Source of the DNA: Montifringilla adamsi
Taxonomy: Eukaryota; Chordata; Aves; Passeriformes; Passeridae
Assembly (NCBI GenBank): GCA_017590115.1
Contig: JAGGNK010013003.1
Span: 1,610,523-1,674,522, forward strand
DNA: 64,000 bases
Direction: 5' to 3'
Under the pieces are notes generated by a model. It was not told the origin of the DNA. It saw only the letters and a list, made by a program, of their open reading frames with translations, and made no database searches. Every line of letters starts with the position of its first letter. Within the stretch, counting starts at the first letter, position 1. Shown here piece after piece: positions 14,068 to 26,000 of this stretch. Made by a program: the position numbers and the translations under genes.

Positions 14068-14071
14068 GCAT
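13933..14071. repeat. Tandem duplication carrying two long poly(T) tracts
   Basis: Two adjacent copies of a 70-74 bp unit are present. Each starts with TGGTTTGCTCTGAATGAATT, runs into a poly(T) tract (36 T at 13955-13990; 35 T at 14030-14064) and ends AAGGCAT. The non-homopolymer parts are almost identical; a single C interrupts the start of the second T tract. The near-identity suggests a recent duplication through slippage or unequal exchange, or an assembly artefact. Confidence 0.92.
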
Positions 14072-15844
14072 CAGCAGAAATCACACAGTGATTCCTCAGT
14101 GTGAGTTTACAGAAAGAGCATGATGCCCACACTAAGAAAATCAAAGCAAATTTAAAACATCCACTGAGAAACTGGTAGACTTTGAGTGAAAGCTGAAAGC
14201 CTGGTGGAGTTTGGTGGTGGCAGGGGTCTGCCAGCTGTGCTGACCCTGCTCCCCTTGCACATCACTCCTCTGCGCCAACCCTGCTGCTCACAAACAGCCT
14301 TCCCCTAGACAAGATTCCAGGGGTGAGCATGATTTATCCTGCAAACACTGCTCCTGCCTGCTGGAGGTGGACTTGATCCAGAACAGGGAGGATATTCTGC
14401 ACATTCTCCTCAGTGCTACCCATACAGACATGGGGATGTTAGAAACAGGACTTAAGTGTCTGTGGGAATATCAGCTGCTACCAGGAGCTGACTGCAGACA
14501 GAAAGAGCAAGAACAAGCAGGAAGGTGAAAGCATAAAAGTCTACAACTGCAGTGCAACAGGAGCCTGAGGTCACAACAGGGACTATTATTTTCTGGCAGG
14601 AGAGAAATAGTAAATCGATGCTTCATTCTGATCTGGTGGCTGGCTGACATCTATGGCACCCTGCCACAGGTGGCTCACATGACAGCCTCCTGCAGTATAT
14701 CTTCCACACTTAGGAACATTACAAGAAGCAGAACAGTTTCCACAAGATGTATTGTGTTTGTGTTTTCAGAAGCCTCTAGAACCTCGCAATAAAACAAAAT
14801 AAAACCAAAGCAAACCTACACCCCTGCATACAGGTAGCTGAGGTCTCAGAAGCAAGGTTTCAACAGGATAACCTTAGTTTTGTTTCTTTTTAACTTTTTA
14901 CATATACACTGTCTTAAATGCAGGAGAAAACATTAGACACTTAAAAAAAAAACCTAGAATTATGACAGGCATCTGAAATCTGTGTAGGGGGATTTGGGTG
15001 CTTGGTTTTGTTTTTCAAACACAAAGTCATGCAACCTTTCTACTATGTCTGCATGCTTCAAATTGCACTCATCTGTCGCAGAAGATGCTTACCCTGGGAC
15101 CCTTCTATTTCAACTATGTAAACAAACCCACTAGACTACAGGCTAAAACTACACTCCCCGTGCCTGCCATATCAGTGTCACTCATTCTGATGGCACCTCT
15201 CTATTTTCTCTTTTCCAGATCTATCCCTGCACAGTCCAGGCTGGGTTAGCACTCCCTCTTACACAAACTGTGAGGAATTGCAGCTCAAGAGGATGCAGGA
15301 ACCCTGATGACACATGCCAAGGTCAGCCTGGTGCACGTTCAGGAATAGCAGTTTGGGCAGGCAGTGTTTTTCCTCGCTCCCTAGCAGCTCTGCACCAACA
15401 CAGCCTCCAGATCAGTTCTCAAGTGCTGGGAAATGCTGAAGTCACTGCTGGGGGCTGCAAGAGGGTCAACAGCATTGCTTCAGTTGCCTGTTTCTGCTCA
15501 GCAAGGAGCCGCCCAGAGAGAGGCTTCAGACCTTTAAGCAGAATCCTTTCTTTCCTGGAGATACACCCTCTTTGTCCTTGCTGCCTCTCATTCACATTTC
15601 AATGTATTATGTAGCCCTTCCACAGCAAGGCTTCAGAGAACCACCCTCCTTCAAGGCATGTTTAGTTGAAATTTGCTGTGATTTACTCACACCATAGAAG
15701 GAACAGTACAGGTGTTTTCAAAAATTAGGTGAATTACAAGAAATACTAATGAATTAACATAATAATAATACGTTGCATTGTAGACATTATTTATATCATA
15801 TTATAGCATAATAATTATAATGAATACTCTTCTCTCTGATGATC
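14072..15844. other. Unique non-coding DNA, no gene recognised
   Basis: No known protein motif was seen in any frame. The longest open frame (15270-15614, +) is 114 codons and has no recognisable family. Short A runs occur, for example near 14941. The right end (about 15,750-15,830) becomes very AT-rich just before the CR1 insertion. Confidence 0.5.
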
Positions 15845-16119
15845 AGTGAGATGACATGAGGAATGGCATGAAGTTGTGCCAGGGAAGGTTTAGGTTGGAT
15901 ATCAGGAAAGTTTCTTCACCTAGAAGGTGGCTGGACACTGGAACAGACTCCCCAGGGCAGTGGGCACTGCACCAAGCCTGACAGAGGTTCAAAAAAATTT
16001 TGGATGATACTCTTGGGCAAAAGGTGTTACTCTTGGGGCTGTCATGTGAAGGGCGAGGACTTGAACTTTGATGATCCTTGTGGGCCCCTTTCAAGTCAGG
16101 ATGTTCTATGATTCCATGA
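15845..16119 (+). mobile_element. CR1 LINE 3'-end fragment (+ orientation)
   Basis: This is the 3' terminal region of a chicken-repeat-1 type LINE. Diagnostic pieces occur in order: a GGTTTAGGTTGGATATCAGG block, TTTCTTCACC, a CTGGAACAGACTCCCCAGGG-like block, and the tail ending TTCTATGATTCCATGA. The tail repeat (ATTCTATGAT) is the hallmark of CR1 3' ends, and the order shows + orientation. Only the 3' untranslated part remains, as expected from 5' truncation during target-primed reverse transcription. The left border is approximate. Confidence 0.9.
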
Positions 16120-19100
16120 ACTACAGAGATCTGCTCTTCTTCCTTCCCTCAAATCCATAACACTGAGTTCTGCTTTTCTTTAGGGTCCTTCCCACAGGCT
16201 CACATGTCATGGAGATTAGCAGAGAATGCAGAACTGTCTGAGAGCATTCCAGCAGGAAACAGTGTCAAATTAACCAAGTTAACATGATAGATTGTGATAA
16301 ATTGAATGCCTGGGGTGCTATGTGCTTGAACTATGTGGTGCTGTGTATCACAGCAAATGTATTTCCTAAAAACCCCTAACTGGGCAATTTCCATATTAAA
16401 CCATATAAAAATGCTACTAAATATGCCTTTGCTTTTTGTCAGACACTTTCTTCTCCTTCTCAGCAGCTATAAAACATATGGTTTACAGTGCTAAGAGCCT
16501 CTGTAAATCAAGCAGTAATACCTGTGGGTTATACTTAGTCATAGACACGTCTTCAGCTGATGTCAATTGTTGTAACAGCCCTGACGTCAGAGATGAGATT
16601 ATTTACAGCAGCTGAGCATCTGTGCTCAGCACTTACCAAGGCAGGCAAATGAGAAGGGATTTGGCTTTAGGGTCAGGGGGACAAGTAGAACTTGGTCTGG
16701 AGAAATTAAAGCCAGGCAATGCCTCAAATCTGGTCCTTGTCTGCTTGAGAGCAGATCTATAGATATGAACCTGTTAATCTTGACTCTCTTGGCTTGCTGT
16801 CTCTGCTGCCCTTAACCTTATACAGCATAAACCTAAAGAAACGTCTGTGAAACAAAATGAATCCATACAAAAATAACATTTTAGAAATGTTTAACATTTT
16901 TCTCACCTTCTAAAAAGAGAGGGTGACAAACACCTTTCGCAGGAGCAACAAGGACAATGCTGAATCTTACAAGTTTCTCTGTACAGGCAGGAAAGGGAAT
17001 GCTTGAAGACGCATCTCCACACAATAATTCACCCACTGAGAAGAGAAACTTTATCCAGTTACCTCCCAAGAATGGACAGAAACGTCTCCTGGACTGTAAC
17101 CACAGCAGGACTCCAGGCCTCCTCTCTGGATAGGTTTAGTAGGAGCCTCCTTTTAGTAAGAGGGTCACAGCAGCTAAGTAGGAGTGTTGCAGCCTAGGGG
17201 TAAACCTCCTTCACAGCTGGAAGAGTTTCCCAAGCCACTTCTTCAGCAAAGTTCCAAGCAGCCCTCTCAATGTTCTAAGTTATGCATTGCTGCACTGCAT
17301 ATAAACCTCACAACCAAGGTTTTTGCAACTTCCCCACAATAGTTTCATAATAGCAGAACGTAATAAAGAGTCAGGAAAAAAACAAAGCCCACCATAACCA
17401 TCTAATACAAAAATAACCTCAAGCTTCTGTAACTGCAGAAGCCGTGGAACTCACAGGGTTAAAAATTATTTTTCAGTCAATCTCATTATGCATCCCACAC
17501 GCTAGAACTTATCTGACATGCAAGGGAATAGATGGATATAAATATAGTACATGAAGTGCAGCATTAACTTTAGTACAGACAAATTACGTTAAAGACTGTC
17601 AACATTTAGTCTGGCACAACTGCTGTACTGCTACAACATTTGGGGGAAGAAAAGAGGGACTTGGGATGGTCTCATTGGTCTCCTTCCAATGGGTCATTCA
17701 AAATTGAATGCTGTGTTAACCCACCCTAGGCTTTGGGGAGCCTCAGTGGAAAGACATTATTTGTGAAGGTGCTTGTAAGAGCAGCTTGCTGGGGTCTGCA
17801 CAGGGAAGAGGCAGCACTTTGTGGAGCTCCTTGTGGTAGTGTAATGGCTCATCTGGGAGAAGCCTCTACTGCAGCACCCACCAGGGATGGCAGCTCCTCC
17901 TGGTGTAGCCCTGCTTTCCGAAGGTGTTCGCAATGCAGGGGCTCCTTCGTTTTGTTTCTGTTTTAACAATCCTGAGAGCTTAACAATTTCTTTCATTTAA
18001 AGGAGGAAAATCAAAAGGAGAGCCAGAAAGCCCAATTTCCTATTTATTTTTAGTGCCACTTAATGTGCATCCTGCTAAGCCAACAAGCATCCCAGTGTGA
18101 GCTGACTAGAAGCAGCAGCAGGTAGCTTCCTGGCTAGCTGGCAGGGATCAGAGTGGATAAAAAAGAAATAAGACTATGTTTTCCACACAGAGTAAACCCA
18201 AGCAGGGGATTTCACTTGTGCTCTCCACCCACATTACAAAGACCTTATTTTTTTTAAAGGCAGGGCCCCTTAGCTCAAGATATAAAACCCCAATGACCCC
18301 CTGAAAGATTTCACGAGACCAAATAACTGCTGTGAAACCACCTCTGGTGCCAGGGCCTGCCTTCTCTTCCCCATCTCTGCTTGCTGCAGACCCATTTCAG
18401 AATCACCTGGGGGAAGCAGCAGGAGCAGCTTCTCCCAGACAGGAACAGAAGTGGAATTTTGCAGTGAAGGCCCTGCAGCCCACAGAGTTATTTCCAGGTT
18501 TGACTCACATCTGCTGGCTGGCTTAGCAGCAGCTGCCCACTGACACACAGGGCAAAGGGTTTAGTAGCCAATGCTCAAAAACTGTCGTAAAGCTGTTCTT
18601 TTACAGACACCCGCCCAGTGGAAGAAAAGTGTGCTCTGTTAGCTGCACAGAGATGCATCAGCTTTGAAACTCCAAGGTCAGCTGTCTACCTAAAGATAGG
18701 CATATATATATATGGAAAAGACACAGGGGGAAAAATATTTGAGGGGAACATATACTTCAACAGCAGCATTTTCAAATTTTTTCAACAAAATAAATATTAT
18801 ATTATTATGAGCTTTGCCCACTGGGGGAGGGCCTGCTAGGAAAAAACTATACTGACAAGCCTTTGTGATATAAACAACAATTCAAGTCAGGTACCTGCCA
18901 GCCAAAATAATGCACGTGTAAATGCTTTACTACCCAAGTCAAACTGGAGAGCTGTGTGTTGGGTATGGGACTTTGGAGAAATAAAAACTTAATCACTTTT
19001 AAATCCAGAACAAGTGATGCTGTTCCCAGGACAAACTCCCTCCCTGCAAACTTGTGTGAGGGCACAGGAAGACAGACACAAGGACTAAAGGAGGCAGGCA

Positions 19101-22100
19101 GGACTCCCACCTCCTGCCAGGAAAAGCCATCACACAACACTGCTCTTTTTCCATATCTAGCCTCCCATACTTTCACCACAGATTGCTAACAAGCTGGTAT
19201 TTAAACATTTTCCAACAGTCCATTCACAAGTAAAATGCATATTTAGCATCACTTTTATCATTAGGGGAGATAATCTGGGGCTTTGGGGCAGAAAGCCAAG
19301 GCTCTATATAGAGAGTCTTTTAAAGGCCCACACCTTCCCCCCGAGTTTATGGTTTCTATGATGCAGTCACTCATCATGGGCACAAAACAAGTGTAATAGG
19401 GAAGGTAAAGCATGAAAATTGCTGGGACAAGGGCAGCAATATCTCACAAATCTGAACTCCTTAATCAGCAGAAAACTACAATAATGCATTGTTTTAGAGC
19501 AAGAGGACAGTCTCCAGACACACAATTAAGTCTTTTCACTGACAACTTGCACTTGGGGGCCAAACACAACAAAAGAAATCACACCTTAGGAGTGAACTTA
19601 TAAATCATAGCAAATCCTACAGAAACACACAATCCTTGGCTTTAGGTCTGCCAAGTAACCTGCCAGTGAGCAGGTGCCAGGACACCAAAACATACTCTGC
19701 ATTTTTGTTATAGGAGAGCACTTATGACTTTGCACCTACCTCAGAGGAGACAAGCAACAGAAGGGTCCCTGCCTTTCCCCAAGGAATTTACAGAGTCCAG
19801 ATTTGTCTCCTGGGAAGGCGATCAGGCAGGTGCTAGCAATCAACAGCATCTCCAGTTCCACTAACACTTTGCTTTATGAGATCAGGTTCATTACAACCAC
19901 TTCATTCTGACTGGTTTGCTATCCCTCTCCCTGTGGAAAAGCAGCTGCCTGCTCTGCCAGATGCTAAGCATGGGACTGCAGTGATCCAGGCAGGATTTCC
20001 AGCCCTTGGTGATGGTATCACTCACCTCTCAGTGCATCCAAAGAAGACAGAGAAAGGCAGATGCAAGTAGTCATTTCAAATATTTTTTTTTTTAATCTTG
20101 TCAACAGAATAACTGTTGAATAACCCAGAACTTATACTGAAAGCAAAATACAGGAGAGGGATAATCTGCCAAGCCCTTTCACCTCTATATCTCAATTTAG
20201 TGTTAAGATTAGGTGACATAGAGATAAATCCCTGTCTCTCTCTTCCTCCACTTGTGAGGAAGAGTCTGCCCTCTGAAAACTCAGATTAACCCCCTAGTTC
20301 ACCAGGAAGCTAAATCATAGCACCAATTGCCTCTGCCCGTGCATTCTGCAAATCTGATGACAGGACTGTCAAGAGCAAGGGGACAATTCTCAGTGCCAAG
20401 GTCCACATTAGGACACAGCACACGGCCCAGCAAGCTGACAGCAGCATTCACAGTGGCTGTCAGACAACTGTTTTTAGCAGGACCTGTTTTGCACAGTTCC
20501 ACTTACAGCACGACATCTAATGTCAAAAAACATCTGGCACTCTTTGTCAGTCACCAGAGTCAGCCCGACATGGAGGCATGTGTCGAGCTACAGGCAAGAA
20601 AAAGAATGGATGGAGTGCTGAGCCTGCTGGGATACTCAAGAGCAGGAGATGAAGTAGCCAGTGCTGAACCTGATATCCTGCATCCCAGGTGGAAGCTGTA
20701 AATACTTTATGTTTTAATTGCCTTGCTTGTGAAGTGGAGTAAATACCTCATCATGATGGGCATGTTGTTGGTCTAAATCCAGTCACATACTGTGTGCCTC
20801 TCTGAGAAGATGAGAGTGAGCACATTCAGTTCTAAGTCTGTGCAGCAGTGCTGGATGAAAAGAATCTGGGCACACTGCTTACAAAATAGGCCATCCATGG
20901 TAGCAAGTCCTGGCTGTCAGCAGGAAACACCCAGAACTCTGTCATTTGCTGAGCAAAGCACTCAGAGGTGTGAACAACACAGAGCCAGCATTATACAGAG
21001 CAATTGTCAGCAGGGGAAATAGCCCATGCCTCCTGAAGACCAAAGCAGCTCCTTCCTGGAGATCACAGTGATGGACAAGGGAAGTGTGGAGCCCTTCACT
21101 GGCCTGGGCAGGCTGGGGAGGTCTGATAGCACCTGCAGGTTTCTGCTGAGCCCATGCAGCGTTATCACACTGCTCCTAGAAGATGGATTAGCCCACACAG
21201 GGGCAGCAACAGGAGGCAATGGCTGCTCTCTTTTTAGCTTGCAGCAGTGTGTCAAACACCCATTTGATAGACATGCACCACTGCCTGCAGGCCAGCTCAA
21301 ATTTGACTCCAAAATGCGCCACATGGCTCTGTTTGAGGCAGGTTGCAAGGGTAACATATTAGAGGAAAAGGCTACAACACAACTAATATATTCTGTTAGT
21401 TTTAATTAAGCTCATCACGCTGGAAAACTTGCTGATTCCAGGGAAACATTTGTCATTGGGATTTCTGCCTCTTTTGTTTTGCTTTTAAGCTTAAAAACAC
21501 CCAAACAGCAAACCAGCAAGTGGCTAAGTGATCCTAGTGAGCTCCCCCTCAAGTTCCTGCAGTTCTCAATAAGCTCAGCAAGAGCCCACCTCAGCAATGA
21601 ATATTGGATATGGTTTCGAGTTGGTCATGCAAGGCATCAAGAGAAATATTACCAGGACAGGAGACCTGTCAGAGCCATCCTCTGTTGCAGGATGTCCTTT
21701 CACAGAAATGACATGCGAATTGCAAATGGGACACAAAGCCTGTGAGACAGCAACTCCAGACAGGATTTATTTCTCACTGACTTACTGTGAGTTCAGCTTT
21801 TTTAAAGCCAGTTTCTGTCTCTTTACATATTGTGCTGCTCTAGGAATTGCAAAGATAAGGAACATTTTCCTAGGCACACATTCATAACACAAAACAAAGA
21901 GGAAGCACTAGGTACAGGAATGCAACAGAAAATGTAGGTCACGTTCAAAAATATTATCAGGAGTATGCAGACTATGTCATACATCTACAATGAGCTTTGC
22001 TTTCATAAAAATTAATTAGGCACAGATTTCCAGTATTGCTTTTCATTTCTGTTGCCTCAGCTCTTTGGTGTCACATCCCAGACAGCTTGGCCCTGCTATT

Positions 22101-22835
22101 CATAAGCACTGATCACAATCACAGAGACTGGGAGCTGCCCACTGAAACGAAGCTTTTGATGTCTCAAAGTCCACATTCTGCCTCTTGTCCTGGATGAGAA
22201 AACAGGTGACTATTGCAGGAATGCTTGTAATCTCCAATGAAAGGGCCAGCAGAGACAAAATAATGATTCTCCACTGGTGGTAGCAATGAAGGGCAATCAC
22301 AGGAAGACCCTAGGAAAACCACTGCAAACCGATCTTTTTTTTTTTTTTAAATTACCTACTAAGTGGGATTTGACATAAGGAAACATTTCATGCATTAGTT
22401 TCAGAGCAAAAGTTTCATTTCATCCTCTGAAGTAGAATACTGATTGCTCAAACCACGTATTTTCCAATACATGGCCCAGCTTCAGATCAGCTTAATGTTC
22501 ACAGGCATCAATCCAACATTTCTCAATTTTCTTTCTCACTTCTCTCCCTGCCTGCTATTTCTGCCTTCAGGAATCTCAATAACTGTAGTATTGCTTCCAG
22601 TTTTTATCACCTATATTTGAAGATGTATTTATACAATGAAGCAATGAAGGAGCAAATTTAGAACAAGGAATTCTCTGAAGTTTACTATGGGAGACAAGAC
22701 CACAGCAGATATGAGAGTCAATTCACAATATATTTTATATCCATCTCAATTCCATGGATAAAAAGGGAAGATGAGCCTCTTTTGCTTCCATCTTTTATGT
22801 ATTCTTTAGTCCAAGAGCTACAGAAGATTACAGTA
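16120..22835. other. Unique non-coding DNA, no gene recognised
   Basis: All open frames are short (up to 127 codons at 21026-21409, +) and lack recognisable domains; most have equally long frames opposite. A short (TA)n stretch occurs near 18,702-18,713 and a T run near 22,335-22,349. A segment near 17,655-17,705 faintly recalls a CR1 tail but is too diverged to call. Confidence 0.5.
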
Positions 22836-23054
22836 TCTGGACATATGACTATCACTGGAAAACTATGTAAGAAGAAGATTCTGGTTTAAGAAATTAGGGG
22901 TCAGGCATCTGTCCCAGATTAACACTAGGGGATGGGAATACAAGTCTGGACATATGACTATCACTGGAAAAGTATGTAAGAAGAAAATTTTGGTTTAAGA
23001 AAATTAGGGGTCAGGCATCTGTCCCAGATTAACACTAGGGGATGGGAATACAAA
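22836..23054. repeat. Tandem duplication, ~109-bp unit, two copies
   Basis: The first copy is 22836-22944 and the second 22945-23054. Each begins TCTGGACATATGACTATCAC and ends GATGGGAATACAA. I see only a few differences between copies: a few substitutions in the AAGAAGAAGATTCTGG region and single-A insertions. The similarity points to a fairly recent duplication. The unit matches no mobile element that I recognise. Confidence 0.93.
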
Positions 23055-26000
23055 GTTCCTTCAGTCCTGCATTAGTACCTCTAAAAGTCTCCTGGGCTGG
23101 ACCTACCAAGCTATTACAGCTAAGTGGAGTCTCATCCAAATCCTACTGTCTTCTGTTTGATGAATATGGAAAATTGGACAGCTCTCACATCTATATTTAT
23201 GCCATGCAAACTCATGAATACCCAGGTAAGTAATTCATGGCCCTGAGGAGGTAAAATCACAGATTTTCTAATCATTAGTTTTTGCAGCCCCCAGAGAATA
23301 AACAGGGTTTGAGCCTAGCCTCTGTGCTTGGTGCTCAGGGAATCTCAGTTTATGTGCTGCACATGCAGAAAGGGAGTCCATCATAAAATTGTTTTTTTAT
23401 TTCTGCCATATTTTCTCTAAAAACATAGGGCATACAATCATAAATGAAATCTTACTATACCTCACTGTGCCAAGTGAGACAAAAGCCCCATAGCTCTCAT
23501 AAAAATTAAACCAAGACAAACTGTGCTCCAAATCCCCAGAAAACAAGAAAAATACTGGAACAGAGAAACATAATCCACTTGACTCCTTTGTTGCTGCAGC
23601 ACCAGGTATTTGTGTTCTGATGGAAACTTATGGTTCATAATGTCATAGATAACAACTCAGCAGCATAAATGGTAGCCCAGAGCAACTACATCAGTGTGTG
23701 TTAGTGCATGATATTCTCTGAATTTCTGCATGTTGATGCTCCTGAAAGTTTAACAGAAATTATTTGAGTGCAGGATACATTAAATTAATATATCCTTTCA
23801 AAACTTGAAACTACCTTTCACTCGCCTTTACTTCACAAGAACTTAAAACCAGCAAAGTGGTCTTAAGGAGCTACCTTCTAAATAGTCAGCTAAAATTGTG
23901 TTTTCTGAACAGAGACAGAGCTTATTGGCGGGAGAGTACTCAGATGTAAACACAGCCTCATATCACGCAAGCGCCATTTCAATGCACTCTCCACATACCT
24001 ATTACATCAGGTTGCTCTATGCTGTAAGATGAAACGCTCCCTGTTATTTCTTCCTGCTTTTCCTACAAAGGGATATTCTAGGGTTTGGACAGAGATACAG
24101 TTGTTGTTTCTGGAACAGAGCATGAAAAACTGCAGCACATAACTTACCTGAAGCAATTGAGGCCATCATTCTTCCTGCCCCACCATGGATAAATGGAAGC
24201 GCATGTTCCGTAAGCTTGTGGATATTTTATGCTTGCTGATTCCTTTGCCCCTTCAGAGCTATTTCAGCAAACTAAAACTAAAGACATTTCCCACAAAAAA
24301 GATTACACAGGCAAAGACACAGATAATGATACAGCTGCTCAGCTGTTAGTGCTGCAGCAGTAGTCATTGTTCAGCTTTAGTCGCCATATTAAAATAATTG
24401 ACTGTTAATTACTTAGGCATTAAGATCAGTTTATCAACTCTACATTATCTAGCATGAAACCCATTGGCAGCTGGGCACTTGCTGTTTTGCAGTTGTGGCA
24501 TGTCATTTATTAAGAAGCTTTGTCTTAGTGTTGCAATTTATGTTACTCCCTTGAACTTTTTTCCCCTTTAGACAGGTAATGGTTGATTTTACCTTTGCTG
24601 TGTTTTTCATACAAATGGACCTCGTTTCATTCCCTCTTACAGCAAACCTGATCGAAGATTGGAAGGAGGAAGTTTCCTAGGATGGTGCATTCTCTTGGTG
24701 TGCACAAGGCCAGAAGAGTTGCACATGGGATAACATCCCTGACTGTTAACAAATCCTGGCACTTGTCACAGAATCAGGCTGGAAAGACCTGGAGACAATG
24801 GGGTTCATTGGAGAGGTTCCTTGCTCTGAGTGTAGCAGTGAAGAATCCCAGTTAGGAACTGACCATAGGTGAGCAAGGTGTGTGTCCAGAGAACTTTAAC
24901 AGCATAGATGGTAGCACAGCTGGAGGTGGGCAGTCATTGGTATTCCTGCTGGAATAACAAATGTATGAAATTAAAACTGCACAGCTTTTGGGTTAGTATC
25001 ACAAATAGTTGTTTGTTTGGGGTTTTGTTGATGAAATTCCCCATGGCAATTCATGACAATAAGGTTTCTGGCAATTCTAAGAAGGTATGTAAATAAATTC
25101 ATAAATGAAAAAAATAGAATTTAAAAGTCCATTCTTTCCAGCTGCTTAAAGAAATGTAGCTCTCACAATCCTTACCCAGCAGATTACAGTAGACATCCTT
25201 TCCTGGCAGGCAGTATTGTTATTTAGTACGGCTGCCATCTAAAATCTTGGTGGGAGGTTAACTTTCCCTACATATTTCAGTTGGAATTCACCTGAAAAGA
25301 GAATAAATATAGCTGAAGTTCTTTGCAGAGTGCAGTAAAAAGCCAGCACTAATGCTGAAATCAAATAACCTGAATGCAGGCTGAAAGCTCAGCCTGAGAC
25401 CTTCACAATCTCCCTTCCCTCTTGTCACGGGGACCTTGTGCAAGCTGCAGTCGCTCTCTGTAAAGCAGGAGTAATTCTATTTACTTTGTGTCAGGAAGTG
25501 GATAAAACTCAAGATGCATCATCCTAGGCAAGAAGAAATGTTTGAGGAAGCCAACCAGGGTGGGAGGTGGGAGAAGACCTCTGCTCTGGGACCGTGGTCA
25601 CTTGTTCTTCCCTTCAACCACGTGCTGGTGAGCAAGAAGCACAATTTGACTGGAGCCTTCCAAGCTCCCAGTAGGGTTTGTTCAATGGGAGACCATAATC
25701 CACCCTTATGAATAACAAAAAGTAGCAAGAGTTCCACTCTTTTACCAGCTGGAAAAGACTGAACAAGCTGCAGCTTTGTTAGAAACCCCTCACCTCAAGG
25801 CTTTAACACCCAGCATCTTGAATGGCAAGTGCCAGACAAGCCTGCTGGGAAAGACGAGATCCCACAACAGGGAATCCAACACCATGGACACTTGTTTTCT
25901 TAGGGAAAGAGTCCCCTAAGGAGCTGTATGGGTGCTAGTTAGGTACCACCGTAATTTTTACAATTTCAAATAAATTAATAGGACATCGCATCACCAAAGC

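Noticed and set aside
17655..17705. Possible CR1 3' remnant (GGTCTCATTGGTCTCCTTCC)
   Set aside because: Too short and too diverged, with no octamer tail.
21007..21409. 127-codon (+) and 116-codon (-) overlapping frames
   Set aside because: Same pattern of opposing open frames in locally GC-richer DNA, with no domain and no exon-like borders.
24766..24795. CR1-tail-like string (TCACAGAATCAGGCTGGAAA)
   Set aside because: Only about 25 bases resemble a CR1 3' end and the following DNA does not continue the CR1 pattern clearly.
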